A stretch of DNA of 32,331 nt from Cyanobium sp. C1_MAG_00004 (GCA_027486935.1 JAIXOF010000089.1:1-32331), one strand, 5' to 3'; positions 1 through 8,291 are shown, counted from the first letter of the stretch. Program-made: numbers and translations. The notes: a model not told the origin generated them from the sequence alone.

Positions 1-245
1 CTCGACGGCGGCGACGACAACGACGTGCTGCTGTTCGATCGCAGCGAGACCTCGACCTTGCAAGGGGGCAACGGTGACGATCAGCTGATGGTCCTGGGCA
101 GCGCCCTGAACAACGCCCTGGGCGGAGGGACGGGCGACGACAGGATCGCCCTGCTGGCCGCCGGCGGCAATGGTGGCAACGGCGGCAATGTGCTCGACGG
201 CGGTTACGGCCAGGACCACATTGAGGCGGCCAGCGGCCAGGACCG
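1..245 (+). repeat. RTX-type glycine/aspartate nonapeptide repeats (coding)
   Basis: Imperfect GGxGxDxLx-like units are encoded in tandem: GGDDNDVLL, GGNGDDQLM, GGGTGDDRI and GGYGQDHI. The array probably continues upstream of the window. Confidence 0.6.
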
Positions 246-765
246 CTACCTGCAGTCGATGGCAGGCGCCGCCCTGCAGGCAGCCCGGCCCGGCTTTGAC
301 AGCCTGCTGACCGATGCCGGCTTCTGGGCGGCTTTGGGCGACAGCGAACGGCAGGACCTGCAACAGAGCGGGCGCCTGGGGGGCCAGGCCGTGGTCGACA
401 CCTTTGCCGGCTTTGCCGCCGGCCCCGGCGGTGATCAGCTGGAGCTCAACAGCACCCTGGCCGGCATCCGCCAGGACCTGTGGCAGAGCGATGGCGCCCT
501 GTACCGGGTCAACAACGGCGAGCTCGAGGTGATCGAAGGGCGGGGCAGCCAGTCGATCGGCCTGGTGCTCGGCACCCTGACCGAGATCCAGAGCCTGGGC
601 CTGGGGGCGCCGTCGATCGCCTATGCGACCGACACCAAGCAGTTGATGTTTGACGCCGACAGCGACTGGAGCAACGGCTCGATCAGCCTCGGCACGCTGC
701 TGATCGGCAATGGCGCCCAGCTGCACCTCGACAACCTGGTGTTCGGGTCCAGCCATGTTGTTTGA
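1..765 (+). CDS. RTX-like type I-secreted protein, C-terminal part (cut by window start)
   Basis: The frame is open from base 1, so only the last 254 residues of a longer protein are visible. The first ~80 residues carry degenerate glycine/aspartate nonapeptides of the RTX type (GGNGDDQL, GGGTGDDRI, LDGGYGQDHI), which in this family bind Ca2+ and fold as a beta-roll after export. The last ~60 residues include an IAYATDTKQLMFDADSD stretch, resembling the C-terminal segment common in RTX substrates of type I secretion, near the uncleaved secretion signal. The stop at 763-765 lies inside the next gene, which starts at 755, and the exporter genes follow directly, so this protein is probably the substrate of that exporter. 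Whether it is an adhesin, an S-layer-like protein or an enzyme cannot be told without the N-terminal part. Confidence 0.8.
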   Translation, partial: LDGGDDNDVLLFDRSETSTLQGGNGDDQLMVLGSALNNALGGGTGDDRIALLAAGGNGGNGGNVLDGGYGQDHIEAASGQDRYLQSMAGAALQAARPGFDSLLTDAGFWAALGDSERQDLQQSGRLGGQAVVDTFAGFAAGPGGDQLELNSTLAGIRQDLWQSDGALYRVNNGELEVIEGRGSQSIGLVLGTLTEIQSLGLGAPSIAYATDTKQLMFDADSDWSNGSISLGTLLIGNGAQLHLDNLVFGSSHVV

Positions 766-1375
766 CCCCGAACGCAGCCACGCCGCCATCAGCGCGGCGG
801 TGGCCCAGCAACTGGACCAGACCCCGGCGCGGTTGCTGCACGAGCACGGCATCCTGCCCCGGTTGGTGCGCGAGCAGCTGCTGCAACAGCTGCAGCTGCA
901 GCCCCCCGATCTCGAGGAACGCTATGGCGACCAGCTGGAGCCATTCTTTCTGGAACGGCGCGCCGCCCTCGAGCAGGTGGTGTTCTCGTTGATCCGGCTG
1001 CAACAGCTGCATGCCGCCGAAGAGCTGTACCTGCGTCTCAGTGACGATGGCGCCGACTTTGGCGGCCTGGCCCGCAGTTTTTCGCAGGGGCAGGAGCGGC
1101 TCAGCGGCGGCCTGGTGGGGCCGATGCCCGTGGGCCAGTTGCACCCCCAGATCGCCGCGGCCCTGGCGCGCCTGCAACCGGGTGAGCTGCACCCACCGGT
1201 GCAGGCCGATCCGTTTCAGCTGCTGCTGCGGCTCGAGCATCGCGAGCCGGCCAGCCTGAGCGACAGCCTGCGCCAACAGCTGCTCAACGAGCTGCTGGAG
1301 CAGGAGCTGGGCAGCGCGGTCGAAGCCCAGGTGCAGACCCAGCTCGAACGCCTGGACCTGCCGGCCGATGGTTGA
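755..1375 (+). CDS. Parvulin-type peptidyl-prolyl isomerase of the secretion operon
   Basis: A 206-residue protein. The N-terminal half is helical and resembles the chaperone part of SurA/PpiC proteins (LPRLVREQLLQQL region). Residues ~85-165 resemble a parvulin rotamase domain: an A-rich helix, then LARSFSQG, a GGLVGPMPVGQLHP segment, a PGELHPPVQ turn and a closing beta strand. No signal peptide is visible, so it may act on the cytoplasmic side or use another route. The ATG at 755 overlaps the end of the RTX gene by 11 bases, and its stop overlaps the exporter start at 1368. Parvulins encoded with cyanobacterial RTX exporters are known; helping the exported protein fold is inference. A longer frame upstream of 755 is rejected because it runs far into the RTX gene. 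Confidence 0.8.
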   Translation: MLFDPERSHAAISAAVAQQLDQTPARLLHEHGILPRLVREQLLQQLQLQPPDLEERYGDQLEPFFLERRAALEQVVFSLIRLQQLHAAEELYLRLSDDGADFGGLARSFSQGQERLSGGLVGPMPVGQLHPQIAAALARLQPGELHPPVQADPFQLLLRLEHREPASLSDSLRQQLLNELLEQELGSAVEAQVQTQLERLDLPADG

Positions 1376-4300
1376 GGCGACCCTCCAGCAGAGCCGGATC
1401 GCCGGGCTGCTGGGCTGCACACCGCTGCTGGCCGGCCTGCCACCCGAGCAGCTGAACGCCCTGGCCGGCCACTGCCAGCTGGTGCGTTATGGCATCGGCC
1501 AGCCGATCTGCCGGCAGGGCCAGCCCGGCGGCCACCTGTGGCTGCTGATCGAGGGCCAGGCCCGCACCGTGGTGCGCAGCCGGCGCCTGCCCCGGGGCAT
1601 CGCCACCCTGACGCGGCCCGCCGCCGGTGAGCTGCTGGGCGTGGGTGGCCCCTGGCAAACCGCGATCGCCTCGAGCGCGGTGGTGGCCCTGGCCATCCCC
1701 ACCGCCGGCCTCGAGGCGGCGTTGGCCGCCCAGGTGGATCCGGCCGAGCTGTTTGCCGTGCTCGATGCCCACCTGGCCGATGACCCGCGCGACCTGGGCG
1801 CGGCCCTGGTGCCGGCTGCCCTGGCCCTGATGGGCCGCTGCCGGGTGCACAACCCGGGCGACCGCGGCCCCCTGGACCCAGGCCTGCTGTGGCTGGTGGC
1901 CGCCGGCGATCAGCCCCTGGGCCAGCCGGTGGCGGCCGCACCGGCCGGGGCACGGCTGCTGGGACTCGAGCCGACAGCCCTGGCCCAGCTGCTGGAGCCG
2001 GCCCCCAAAGCAGGGCCCAGCGGCAACGGGCATCACGACAACGGGCATAGGGACAACGGGCCCGGCGGTAACGGCTGGCAACGGCAGCTGCTGGAGCGCT
2101 GGCAGGCCCTGCAGGCCGCGGCCGAGGGCAGCGAGCCGTTGGCGATCGGCGATGGCGCAACGTTGATCGATGACCGCAGCAGCGCCCCCGGAGCTGAGCG
2201 GCCCGGCGACGACGACGAGCGGCGCCGCCCCCCCGACAGCTACCCCTGGCATCAGGGGGTCGGCCCGCTCGATTCGGCGGTGGCGGCGTTTCGCATGCTC
2301 AGCGACCACCTGAACCTGCCCTACCGGCGCGAGCTGCTGCAGCGCATCTTTGGCGATCAGGCCCAGCGCCACGGCGAGGCCTCTCTGGCCCTGGCGGGGG
2401 CGGTGGCCGAATCGATCGGCCTGCAGACCCAGCTGCTCGAGCTGCCCGTCAGCGCCCTGCCGCGGTTGACGATGCCGCTGCTGCTGCGCTGGGGCAACGG
2501 GCTGGCGGTGATCTACCGCTGCGACCGGCATGGGCTGGTGGCCGGCATTCCGGCGGCCGGCAACCAACTGCTGAGCCTCGAGGACTTTGCCGAGCAATGG
2601 GGCGAAGCCGGCGAGGTGCTGAGCCTGCGGGTCGACGCCCTGACGCCGCAGCGCCGTTTTGGGTTTCGCTGGTTTCTACCGGCCCTGCGCCAGCACCGCA
2701 CGGTGCTGATCGAGGTGCTGGTGGCCAGCTTCTTTGTGCAGCTGTTCGGCCTGGTCAATCCGCTGCTGATTCAGCAGGTGATCGACAAGGTGATCATCAA
2801 CAACAGCCCCGATGCCCTGGGGGTGCTGGGGGTGCTGCTGGTGGTGTTCGCCCTGTTCGAAGGGCTGCTGCTGTGCCTGCGCACCTTTTTGTTCATCGAC
2901 ACGACCAACCGCATCGATCTGGCCCTGGGCACGCGCATCATCGACCACCTGCTGCGGCTGCCGCTGAGCTATTTCGACCGGCGCCCGGTGGGTGAGGTCA
3001 GCAACCGCATCGCCGAACTGGAAAAGGTTCGGGGCTTTCTCACCGGCACCGCCCTGACGACGATTCTCGATGCGGTCTTTGCCCTGCTGTACATCGGCGT
3101 GATGCTGATTTACAGCTGGCAGCTGACCCTGCTGACCCTGCTGGTGGTGCCGCCGCTGGTGGCATTGACCCTGGGGGTGGCCCCGATCGTGCGCCGTCAG
3201 CTGAACAGCCGCGCCATCGCCAACGCCCGCACCCAGAGCCACCTGGTCGAGGTACTCAGCAGCATGATGACGGTCAAGGCTCAGAACATCGAACTGCGCA
3301 GCCGCTGGAAGTGGCAGGACCTCTACACCGATTACGTCGCTGAAGGGTTCGACAACACCCTGTTGAGCACCACCGCCGGCACCATCAGCGGCTTTCTCAA
3401 CAAACTGTCGAGCCTGGTGGTGATCTGGGGCGGCGCCGCCCTGGTGCTCAAGGGGCAGCTGAGCCTGGGCGAACTGATCGCCTTTCGCATCATCGCCGGC
3501 TACGTCACCGGCCCGCTGCTGCGCATGACCTCGATCTGGCAGTCGGTGCAGGAAACAGCCCTGTCGCTTGAGCGGCTGGGCGACGTGATCGACCACCCCC
3601 AGGAGGCCCCGGTGGACAACGGCAGCCGGCTGATCATGCCGGCGATCAACGGCGCGATCGAGTTCCGCAACGTCTCCTTTCGCTACAAGCCCTCGTCGCC
3701 GCTGTTGCTGCGCGGGGTGAACCTGACGATTCCAACGGGCTGCTTTGTGGCCGTCGTCGGCACCAGCGGTTCGGGCAAGAGCACCCTGACCAAACTGCTG
3801 GCCCGGCTTTACGCCCCCGAAGACGGGACGGTGCTGATCGACGGCATCGACATCGCCAAGGTGGAGCTCTACTCGCTGCGCCGGCAGATCGGCATCGTGC
3901 CCCAGGACACGGTGCTGTTCGACGGCTCGGTCGAGGAGAACATCACCCTGACCCAGCCCGAGGCCAGCAGCGAGGAGGTGATCGAGGCCGCCCGCGTGGC
4001 CGCCGCCCACGACTTCATCATGGCGTTGCCGGCGGGTTACTCGACCCAGGTCGGCGAGCGGGGCAGCAGCCTGTCGGGGGGCCAGCGGCAGCGGCTGGCG
4101 ATCGCCCGCACCATCCTGTCGAAACCGCGGCTGCTGATCATGGACGAGGCCACCTCGGCCCTCGACTACCAGACCGAGCGGCAGGTGAGCCAGAACCTGA
4201 TGCAGACCCTGCAGGGCTGCACGGTGCTGTTCATCACCCATCGGCTCTCGTCGATCGTCAAGGCCGATCTGATCGTCTGCATGGGGCAGGGGGCCGTGCT

Positions 4301-4379
4301 CGAAGTGGGCCGCCACGACGAGCTGATGCAAGCCCGCGGCGCCTATTACGCCCTGTACTGCCAGCAGGGGGGCCAATGA
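1368..4379 (+). CDS. Type I secretion ABC exporter with CRP-like and C39-like domains
   Basis: A 1003-residue inner-membrane exporter of the HlyB/peptidase-domain class. Residues ~10-125 resemble a cyclic-nucleotide-binding/CRP-like fold (GQPICRQGQPGGHLWLLIEG; GELLG at 87), but the arginine typical of the phosphate-binding cassette is not evident. A Gly/Asn/His-rich linker lies at ~218-235. Residues ~290-430 resemble a C39 peptidase in which the catalytic Cys position reads Ser (D302-S303), so it should bind the substrate without cleaving it, as in HlyB. Transmembrane helices span ~440-720. The ATPase domain has Walker A GTSGSGKST (798), signature LSGGQ (902), Walker B LLIMDEATSALD (922) and H-loop THRLSS. 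The start ATG overlaps the parvulin stop and the stop forms ATGA with the adaptor gene. Confidence 0.93.
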   Translation: MVEATLQQSRIAGLLGCTPLLAGLPPEQLNALAGHCQLVRYGIGQPICRQGQPGGHLWLLIEGQARTVVRSRRLPRGIATLTRPAAGELLGVGGPWQTAIASSAVVALAIPTAGLEAALAAQVDPAELFAVLDAHLADDPRDLGAALVPAALALMGRCRVHNPGDRGPLDPGLLWLVAAGDQPLGQPVAAAPAGARLLGLEPTALAQLLEPAPKAGPSGNGHHDNGHRDNGPGGNGWQRQLLERWQALQAAAEGSEPLAIGDGATLIDDRSSAPGAERPGDDDERRRPPDSYPWHQGVGPLDSAVAAFRMLSDHLNLPYRRELLQRIFGDQAQRHGEASLALAGAVAESIGLQTQLLELPVSALPRLTMPLLLRWGNGLAVIYRCDRHGLVAGIPAAGNQLLSLEDFAEQWGEAGEVLSLRVDALTPQRRFGFRWFLPALRQHRTVLIEVLVASFFVQLFGLVNPLLIQQVIDKVIINNSPDALGVLGVLLVVFALFEGLLLCLRTFLFIDTTNRIDLALGTRIIDHLLRLPLSYFDRRPVGEVSNRIAELEKVRGFLTGTALTTILDAVFALLYIGVMLIYSWQLTLLTLLVVPPLVALTLGVAPIVRRQLNSRAIANARTQSHLVEVLSSMMTVKAQNIELRSRWKWQDLYTDYVAEGFDNTLLSTTAGTISGFLNKLSSLVVIWGGAALVLKGQLSLGELIAFRIIAGYVTGPLLRMTSIWQSVQETALSLERLGDVIDHPQEAPVDNGSRLIMPAINGAIEFRNVSFRYKPSSPLLLRGVNLTIPTGCFVAVVGTSGSGKSTLTKLLARLYAPEDGTVLIDGIDIAKVELYSLRRQIGIVPQDTVLFDGSVEENITLTQPEASSEEVIEAARVAAAHDFIMALPAGYSTQVGERGSSLSGGQRQRLAIARTILSKPRLLIMDEATSALDYQTERQVSQNLMQTLQGCTVLFITHRLSSIVKADLIVCMGQGAVLEVGRHDELMQARGAYYALYCQQGGQ

Positions 4380-5686
4380 GCAGCCCCGCCGTCAGCAGCC
4401 CCGCAGTCAGTGGCACCGGCACCCGCCGCCGCACCACCCTGCCCCGCAGCACCCGCGGCTGGAGTCGGGCGATCGTCTGGAGCCTGGTGGGCCTGGCCGG
4501 GTTCGGCGCGCTCTACGGCTCGATCGCCCGGCTCGATGCCTCGGTGTCGGCCACGGGCAAGCTGCGGCCCCTGGGCGGGGTCAGCAACGTGCGCAGCCCC
4601 TTCAACGCCCGTCTCAGCCGCCTGCTGGTGGCCGAGGGGCAGGTGGTGCAGGCGGGCCAGCCCCTGCTGGCGATCGATGACCGGGCCCTGCGGGCCCAGC
4701 TGCAGAACCTGACCGACTCCCAGCAGCTGTGGCAGCAGGAGGTGGACAGCGTGGCCCAGCAGCTGGGTCTGCCCGTGGCGCCGCAGGCTGGCGGCAGCCC
4801 AGCCCTGAGCGCGGCAACCCGCCTGGCCGACACCCACGAAGTGGCGCTGCGGCAAGCCAGCGCCCGGCAGGAGCGGCTGCGCAGCGAGATCCAGCTGCGC
4901 CAGCAGCAGGGCGACCTGGCTGCCCTGCAGGCCCGGCTACGGATCAGCAGCAACATCCGCCAGCGCCTGCAGCGGCTGCAGCGCGAGGGGGCCCTGGCCC
5001 AACTCGAGCTGGACCGCCACAACGAACGCCAGATCGAACTGACCGCCCAGCTGCGGCGCACCGAGCAGGAGCTCGAGATCAGCCGCCGCCGCATCGAGGC
5101 GGGCCGCCTGCAGGAGCTGCAGGTGCTGGCGGGCAACCGCCGCGAGTTGTTTCCGCGTTACGAGCGGGCCCGCAACCAGCTGATCGAGGTCAGCAACCGG
5201 CTGCTGGAGCTGCGGGAGCGGCTGCAGCAGGCCGAACTGCGGGCCCCCCAGGCGGGTCGGGTGTTCGACCTGCGCGTCAAACCCGGCGAAACCCTGGCCG
5301 CCGGCCAACCGCTGTTGCAGGTGGTCGGCCAGCGGGGCCTGGAGGCCGAACTGCGCATCTCCAACCGGGACATCGGCTTTCTGAAGCCCGGCATGCCGGT
5401 CGACGTGCGCATCACCTCGCTGCCCTTCACCGACTACGGCTCGCTGCAGGGCATCCTGGTGCGGGTGGGGGCCGACGCCCTGCCCCCCGATCCCAGCAAT
5501 CCCCAGGAGAGCTTTGCGGCGGTGGTGCGCCTGCCGGCGGCGACCCTGGACAGCCGTGGCCGGCGCCATGCCCTGCGCAGCGGCATGGCGGTGACGGGCC
5601 TGATCCAGCTGGGGTCGCGGCCCGTGCTGGCCCTGATCAGCGACCGGCTGGGCAGCTTTACCGAGTCAGCCCGCAGCCTGCGCTGA
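4376..5686 (+). CDS. HlyD-family membrane fusion protein of type I secretion
   Basis: A 436-residue periplasmic adaptor that would connect the ABC exporter to an outer-membrane channel. It has a basic, Ser/Pro-rich cytoplasmic N-terminus, one transmembrane helix at ~29-50, a lipoyl-type half-motif (VRSPFNARLSRLLVAEGQVV) at ~73-95, a long Gln/Leu/Arg-rich alpha-helical hairpin at ~100-285, the second lipoyl half (LRAPQAGRVFDLRVKPGETL) at ~287-310, and a beta-barrel end containing a PVDVRITSLPF segment. This is the usual domain order for HlyD/PrtE adaptors. The start overlaps the exporter stop as ATGA. The last 21 bases overlap a convergent minus-strand gene. No TolC gene is adjacent; the nearest in this window is at 20719-22275. 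Confidence 0.92.
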   Translation: MSSPAVSSPAVSGTGTRRRTTLPRSTRGWSRAIVWSLVGLAGFGALYGSIARLDASVSATGKLRPLGGVSNVRSPFNARLSRLLVAEGQVVQAGQPLLAIDDRALRAQLQNLTDSQQLWQQEVDSVAQQLGLPVAPQAGGSPALSAATRLADTHEVALRQASARQERLRSEIQLRQQQGDLAALQARLRISSNIRQRLQRLQREGALAQLELDRHNERQIELTAQLRRTEQELEISRRRIEAGRLQELQVLAGNRRELFPRYERARNQLIEVSNRLLELRERLQQAELRAPQAGRVFDLRVKPGETLAAGQPLLQVVGQRGLEAELRISNRDIGFLKPGMPVDVRITSLPFTDYGSLQGILVRVGADALPPDPSNPQESFAAVVRLPAATLDSRGRRHALRSGMAVTGLIQLGSRPVLALISDRLGSFTESARSLR

Positions 5687-7399
5687 GCCGATCAGGGCCG
5701 GCAGGCTGGCCACCAGGCTGGGCCCGGCCGCCTGCGGATCCAGCCACAGCAGCTGGGAGCCGTTGCTGCCGGTGGCGATCGCCAGCTGGGGATCTTGCGG
5801 CGGCGCACCACCGACCGGGCCCAACCCCGCCAGCAGCTGCTCGAGCGGGGCGATCGGCAGCAGCCGGGCCTGACCCAGCCCTTCTGGGCCGCTGGGGATC
5901 AGGGGCGTGGCGGCGTCCCCCCAGGCCAGATCGTCGCTGAGCCGGGGTGGTCCCAGCAGCCCATCTGAGGGGATGTCCCACTGCAGATCGGCCAGCACCA
6001 ACGAGCCACCGCCGCTGGGGGAACCGGGCAGCACCCACAGATCGCGCCCCCCCTCGCCCCAGAGGCTGAGGCTGCCGCCATGGGGCCCCGCGGGCAACCA
6101 GAGCTGATCGTCGCCGCCCCCGGCCCGCAGCACCAGGCTCCAGTCGCCGCCATCGGCGCCGAGCCGCAGGCGATCGGCCTGGGGGCCCAGTTGCACCTGG
6201 TTGCGCGAGCCCGCGGCCAGCAGCAGGCTGCCGTCCTGCACGGCGCCCTGCAACAGGGCACTGTTGCTGCCGGCCCCCAAATCAAGGCTCGAATCGACGA
6301 TGGCCCCATCGACCAGCAGGCTGTCGTCACCGGGGCCGGTCCGCACCGCGCTGCGATCAAGGGCCACCGTCTGCAGCTGCCAGTGGGGCCCCTGGGGTCC
6401 GTTGATGGCCAGATCGCTGCGGATCTCGATGGTGTTGTTGCCACCGGCCAGCTCAATCGAGCTGTCGCGCATCGCCCGGTTGCCGAGTTGCACCTGCCAG
6501 CCGCCGGGATCCAGACCGGCCGGCAACCACAGGTTGGTCTGGGCCGTCAGCCGCAGCAGGCCATCGCCACCGGGGTCGAACACCCGGCTGCCCTGCAGGG
6601 CCGCCAGATCAAGCAGCAGCTGGGACCCGGCCCCGTCGGCACCCACCTGGGCCAGCTCGAGCCATTCGTAGACCCCCAGCTCGGTCAGGCCATCGCCCGC
6701 CCCCAGCAGCAGGGTGCTGTTCAGCAGCCCCAGGTGCTGCTGCTCGAGCAGCAGCGGGGTCGCGCCCCAGGGGCTGCGGCCCAGGGCCCCCAGGCTGTGC
6801 TGCGACACCACCTGCACCAGCGGCAGCGGCGACGCCCGCAGATCGATCCAAGAGCCGTCGATCGCCACCTGGCGGCCGCGCTGCTGCAGGCGGGCTGCGC
6901 CGACGGCGGTGCTGGCCACCAGCGTGTCATCGACCCGCAGCAGCACCAGCAGGGCCGGTGGCGGTGTGGCACCGGCGGCCAGAGCGGCCAGAGCGGCACC
7001 AGACCCCCAGGGGGGCAGCCCCAGGGGCTGGGCGCCCAGGGGCGGGGCGGCGGCCAGCTGCGGCGGCAACGGCAGATTGGGGTCAGGCCCGGTGGACCTG
7101 GTGAACCCGCTCTGGCTGCCCGACACCGGCGCACCGCCATCGCCCAATGGGGCCAGCGGCTGCAACGGTGAACCGTCTCCCGGCGACAGGCCCGAGCCGG
7201 GGCGGCGACGCTGGTGGGGCTGGGCCTGGGCCACAGCAGCACCCAGCGGCCCGCCGGCATCGGCCAGGGGCGGCCCCTCGCGGCCAGGCCCCAAACCCTG
7301 GGCAGCGGCCTGCTCCTGAATCAGATAGAGCAGCACCAGCCCCAGGGCAGCACCGCTGAACACGCCCTCGAGTCCCAGGCGCCGGCCGTCGTGTTGCAT
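5666..7399 (-). CDS. Membrane-anchored protein with degenerate RTX/beta-solenoid repeats
   Basis: An unrecognised protein of 577 residues from the ATG at 7399; a GTG at 7450 would give 594. One hydrophobic helix at ~11-27 suggests an N-terminal anchor. A Pro/Gly-rich low-complexity region follows to ~170, then a globular part. At ~310-470 there is a ladder of units shaped like DSS(I/L)xLGxGxN, with RTX-like cores GPGDDSLLV and GGGDDQLWL, suggesting a parallel beta-roll. Composition is Gly, Leu, Ala, Ser and Pro rich, with codon use like its neighbours. It converges on the type I exporter operon with a 21-base overlap, so a role at the cell surface with the RTX protein is plausible, but its function is unknown. 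The antisense frames here lack any recognisable domain. Confidence 0.7.
   Translation of the reverse strand: MQHDGRRLGLEGVFSGAALGLVLLYLIQEQAAAQGLGPGREGPPLADAGGPLGAAVAQAQPHQRRRPGSGLSPGDGSPLQPLAPLGDGGAPVSGSQSGFTRSTGPDPNLPLPPQLAAAPPLGAQPLGLPPWGSGAALAALAAGATPPPALLVLLRVDDTLVASTAVGAARLQQRGRQVAIDGSWIDLRASPLPLVQVVSQHSLGALGRSPWGATPLLLEQQHLGLLNSTLLLGAGDGLTELGVYEWLELAQVGADGAGSQLLLDLAALQGSRVFDPGGDGLLRLTAQTNLWLPAGLDPGGWQVQLGNRAMRDSSIELAGGNNTIEIRSDLAINGPQGPHWQLQTVALDRSAVRTGPGDDSLLVDGAIVDSSLDLGAGSNSALLQGAVQDGSLLLAAGSRNQVQLGPQADRLRLGADGGDWSLVLRAGGGDDQLWLPAGPHGGSLSLWGEGGRDLWVLPGSPSGGGSLVLADLQWDIPSDGLLGPPRLSDDLAWGDAATPLIPSGPEGLGQARLLPIAPLEQLLAGLGPVGGAPPQDPQLAIATGSNGSQLLWLDPQAAGPSLVASLPALIGSAQAAG
5985..6470 (-). 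repeat. Degenerate DSSxxLGxGxN repeat ladder (coding)
   Basis: Six to seven imperfect units of roughly 18-25 residues are read on the minus strand. Their starts are DSSIELAGGNN, RSAVRTGPGDD, DSSLDLGAGSN, DGSLLLAAGSR, DWSLVLRAGGGDD, GGSLSLWGEGG and GGSLVLADL. The regular spacing of hydrophobic strands and Gly/Asp turns suggests a beta-solenoid. Unit boundaries were judged by eye. Confidence 0.5.
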
Positions 7400-7412
7400 G
7401 GGCCCAGGCTGA

Positions 7413-7499
7413 TCAGGGCCCCAGGCCAAGGCGATCCGGCGCGGCACCACTGCCGCAGGCCGCCAGCAGGCTCAGGGCCAGGGCCCAAACCGGCCGCAA
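7413..7499 (-). CDS. Possible 28-residue lipoprotein between the phosphatase and the RTX-like gene
   Basis: Read from a TTG at 7499, this short frame encodes a compact lipoprotein signal: one Arg, a hydrophobic core, then the lipobox LLAAC with Cys at residue 15, followed by GSGAAPDRLGLGP and a stop. It begins seven bases after the acid phosphatase stop, in the same frame, and ends 13 bases before the ATG of the RTX-like gene. This resembles entericidin-like tiny lipoproteins in size and layout only. It could also be the leftover leader of a gene whose body shifted frame, or chance. No clear ribosome-binding site was seen. Confidence 0.3.
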   Translation of the reverse strand: MRPVWALALSLLAACGSGAAPDRLGLGP

Positions 7500-7505
7500 C
7501 TTGAT

Positions 7506-8240
7506 CTAATCACTCAACAGCGGTAACCCCGCCGGAGGTGCCACCAGCAGCTTCTGGAGCTCGGGGCGCAGCTGCTGCTTGAACGCCTGCCATTGGGGCG
7601 AGGCGATCACATCGCGGCTGATGGCCCCCGCCAGCCGCTGGCTGGCCAACACATCGCTGGGGTAATGAACGACGCAATAACTGCGGGCATAGCCCCCCTG
7701 CAGCCCCACCTCGAGCAGCCGCTCACGGCGCTCGGGCAGCAGATCGGCCAGCAACATCGACGCAGCGGCGTACCAGGTGGCATGGCCGCTGGGATACGAA
7801 TAGGTGTCCTCCAGCGGCAGACAGGGCTTCAGACCCGGCTCGCTCACATAGGGGCGGGGCCGGGCGATTTCTTCCTTGAGGGCGTCCTTGACCACGTCAA
7901 TCGGCTTGAGAAACGCCGGCAGACCGCGAAACAGGGTGGGGGCAATCTTTCCCAGATCCGAACCGATCGCCGTGTCAAAGGTGCTGAGGTTGCGGTGCAG
8001 GAACCGCCAGCTGTGCACCACCGCCTCGGGGTAGCGGGTGCGCTCGTTCCAGCGCAGTACGGCCAGGTCGTCGGCCTCAGCCGCCGAACCGGGCGCCGGC
8101 GGCCGCCCAACCACGGCCCGGTAACGCTCGGTCTTGAGGTTGAGTCCCCCCGCTGGATCCACCGTCTGGGCCAACGCGACCAGGCCGGGCGACCAGAGCA
8201 GGGTCCCCGCCAACATCACCAGCATCAACACTGCCTGCAT
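7506..8240 (-). CDS. Secreted class A acid phosphatase (PAP2 superfamily)
   Basis: A 244-residue vanadium-haloperoxidase-fold phosphatase that would release phosphate from organic esters in the periplasm. All three PAP2 signatures are visible: K122-x6-R129-P130 (KEEIARPRP), P150-SGH153 (SYPSGHAT) and R186-x5-H192-x3-D196 (ARSYCVVHYPSD). The size and the SYPSGHA context fit bacterial class A non-specific acid phosphatases (PhoN-like). The chosen ATG at 8240 opens a signal peptide (MQAVLMLVMLAGTLL...) with likely cleavage after ALA at ~24. The frame stays open to 8408, but that extension has no signal peptide and would use up the divergent promoter region. It is divergent from the phosphate-transporter-like operon at 8408, which supports a role in phosphorus scavenging. 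Confidence 0.88.
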   Translation of the reverse strand: MQAVLMLVMLAGTLLWSPGLVALAQTVDPAGGLNLKTERYRAVVGRPPAPGSAAEADDLAVLRWNERTRYPEAVVHSWRFLHRNLSTFDTAIGSDLGKIAPTLFRGLPAFLKPIDVVKDALKEEIARPRPYVSEPGLKPCLPLEDTYSYPSGHATWYAAASMLLADLLPERRERLLEVGLQGGYARSYCVVHYPSDVLASQRLAGAISRDVIASPQWQAFKQQLRPELQKLLVAPPAGLPLLSD

Positions 8241-8283
8241 GACAGATCCGCCATTCACGCCACACCGCAAATCTGCAGCACCG

Positions 8284-8291
8284 GGGTTAAG
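8284..8291 (-). promoter_or_regulatory. PHO-box-like octamer facing the acid phosphatase
   Basis: On the minus strand this reads CTTAACCC, close to the cyanobacterial PhoB/SphR octamer PyTTAAPyPy(T/A). It lies 44 bases upstream of the acid phosphatase ATG. Functional PHO boxes normally have two or more octamers spaced by three bases; no adjacent copy was found. Confidence 0.25.

Noticed and set aside
1-765. Start of the RTX gene at the GTG at base 25
   Set aside because: The frame is open to base 1 with RTX repeats already under way, so the true start lies upstream of the window.
2676-4376. Long open minus-strand frame antisense to the ABC exporter
   Set aside because: Composition is dominated by Gln, His and Gly and no family motif is present; the plus-strand exporter explains the region fully.
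6080-7171. Open plus-strand frame opposite the RTX-like gene
   Set aside because: It is Gln/Arg/Pro/His-rich low-complexity sequence without motifs, whereas the minus strand has a membrane helix and ordered repeats.
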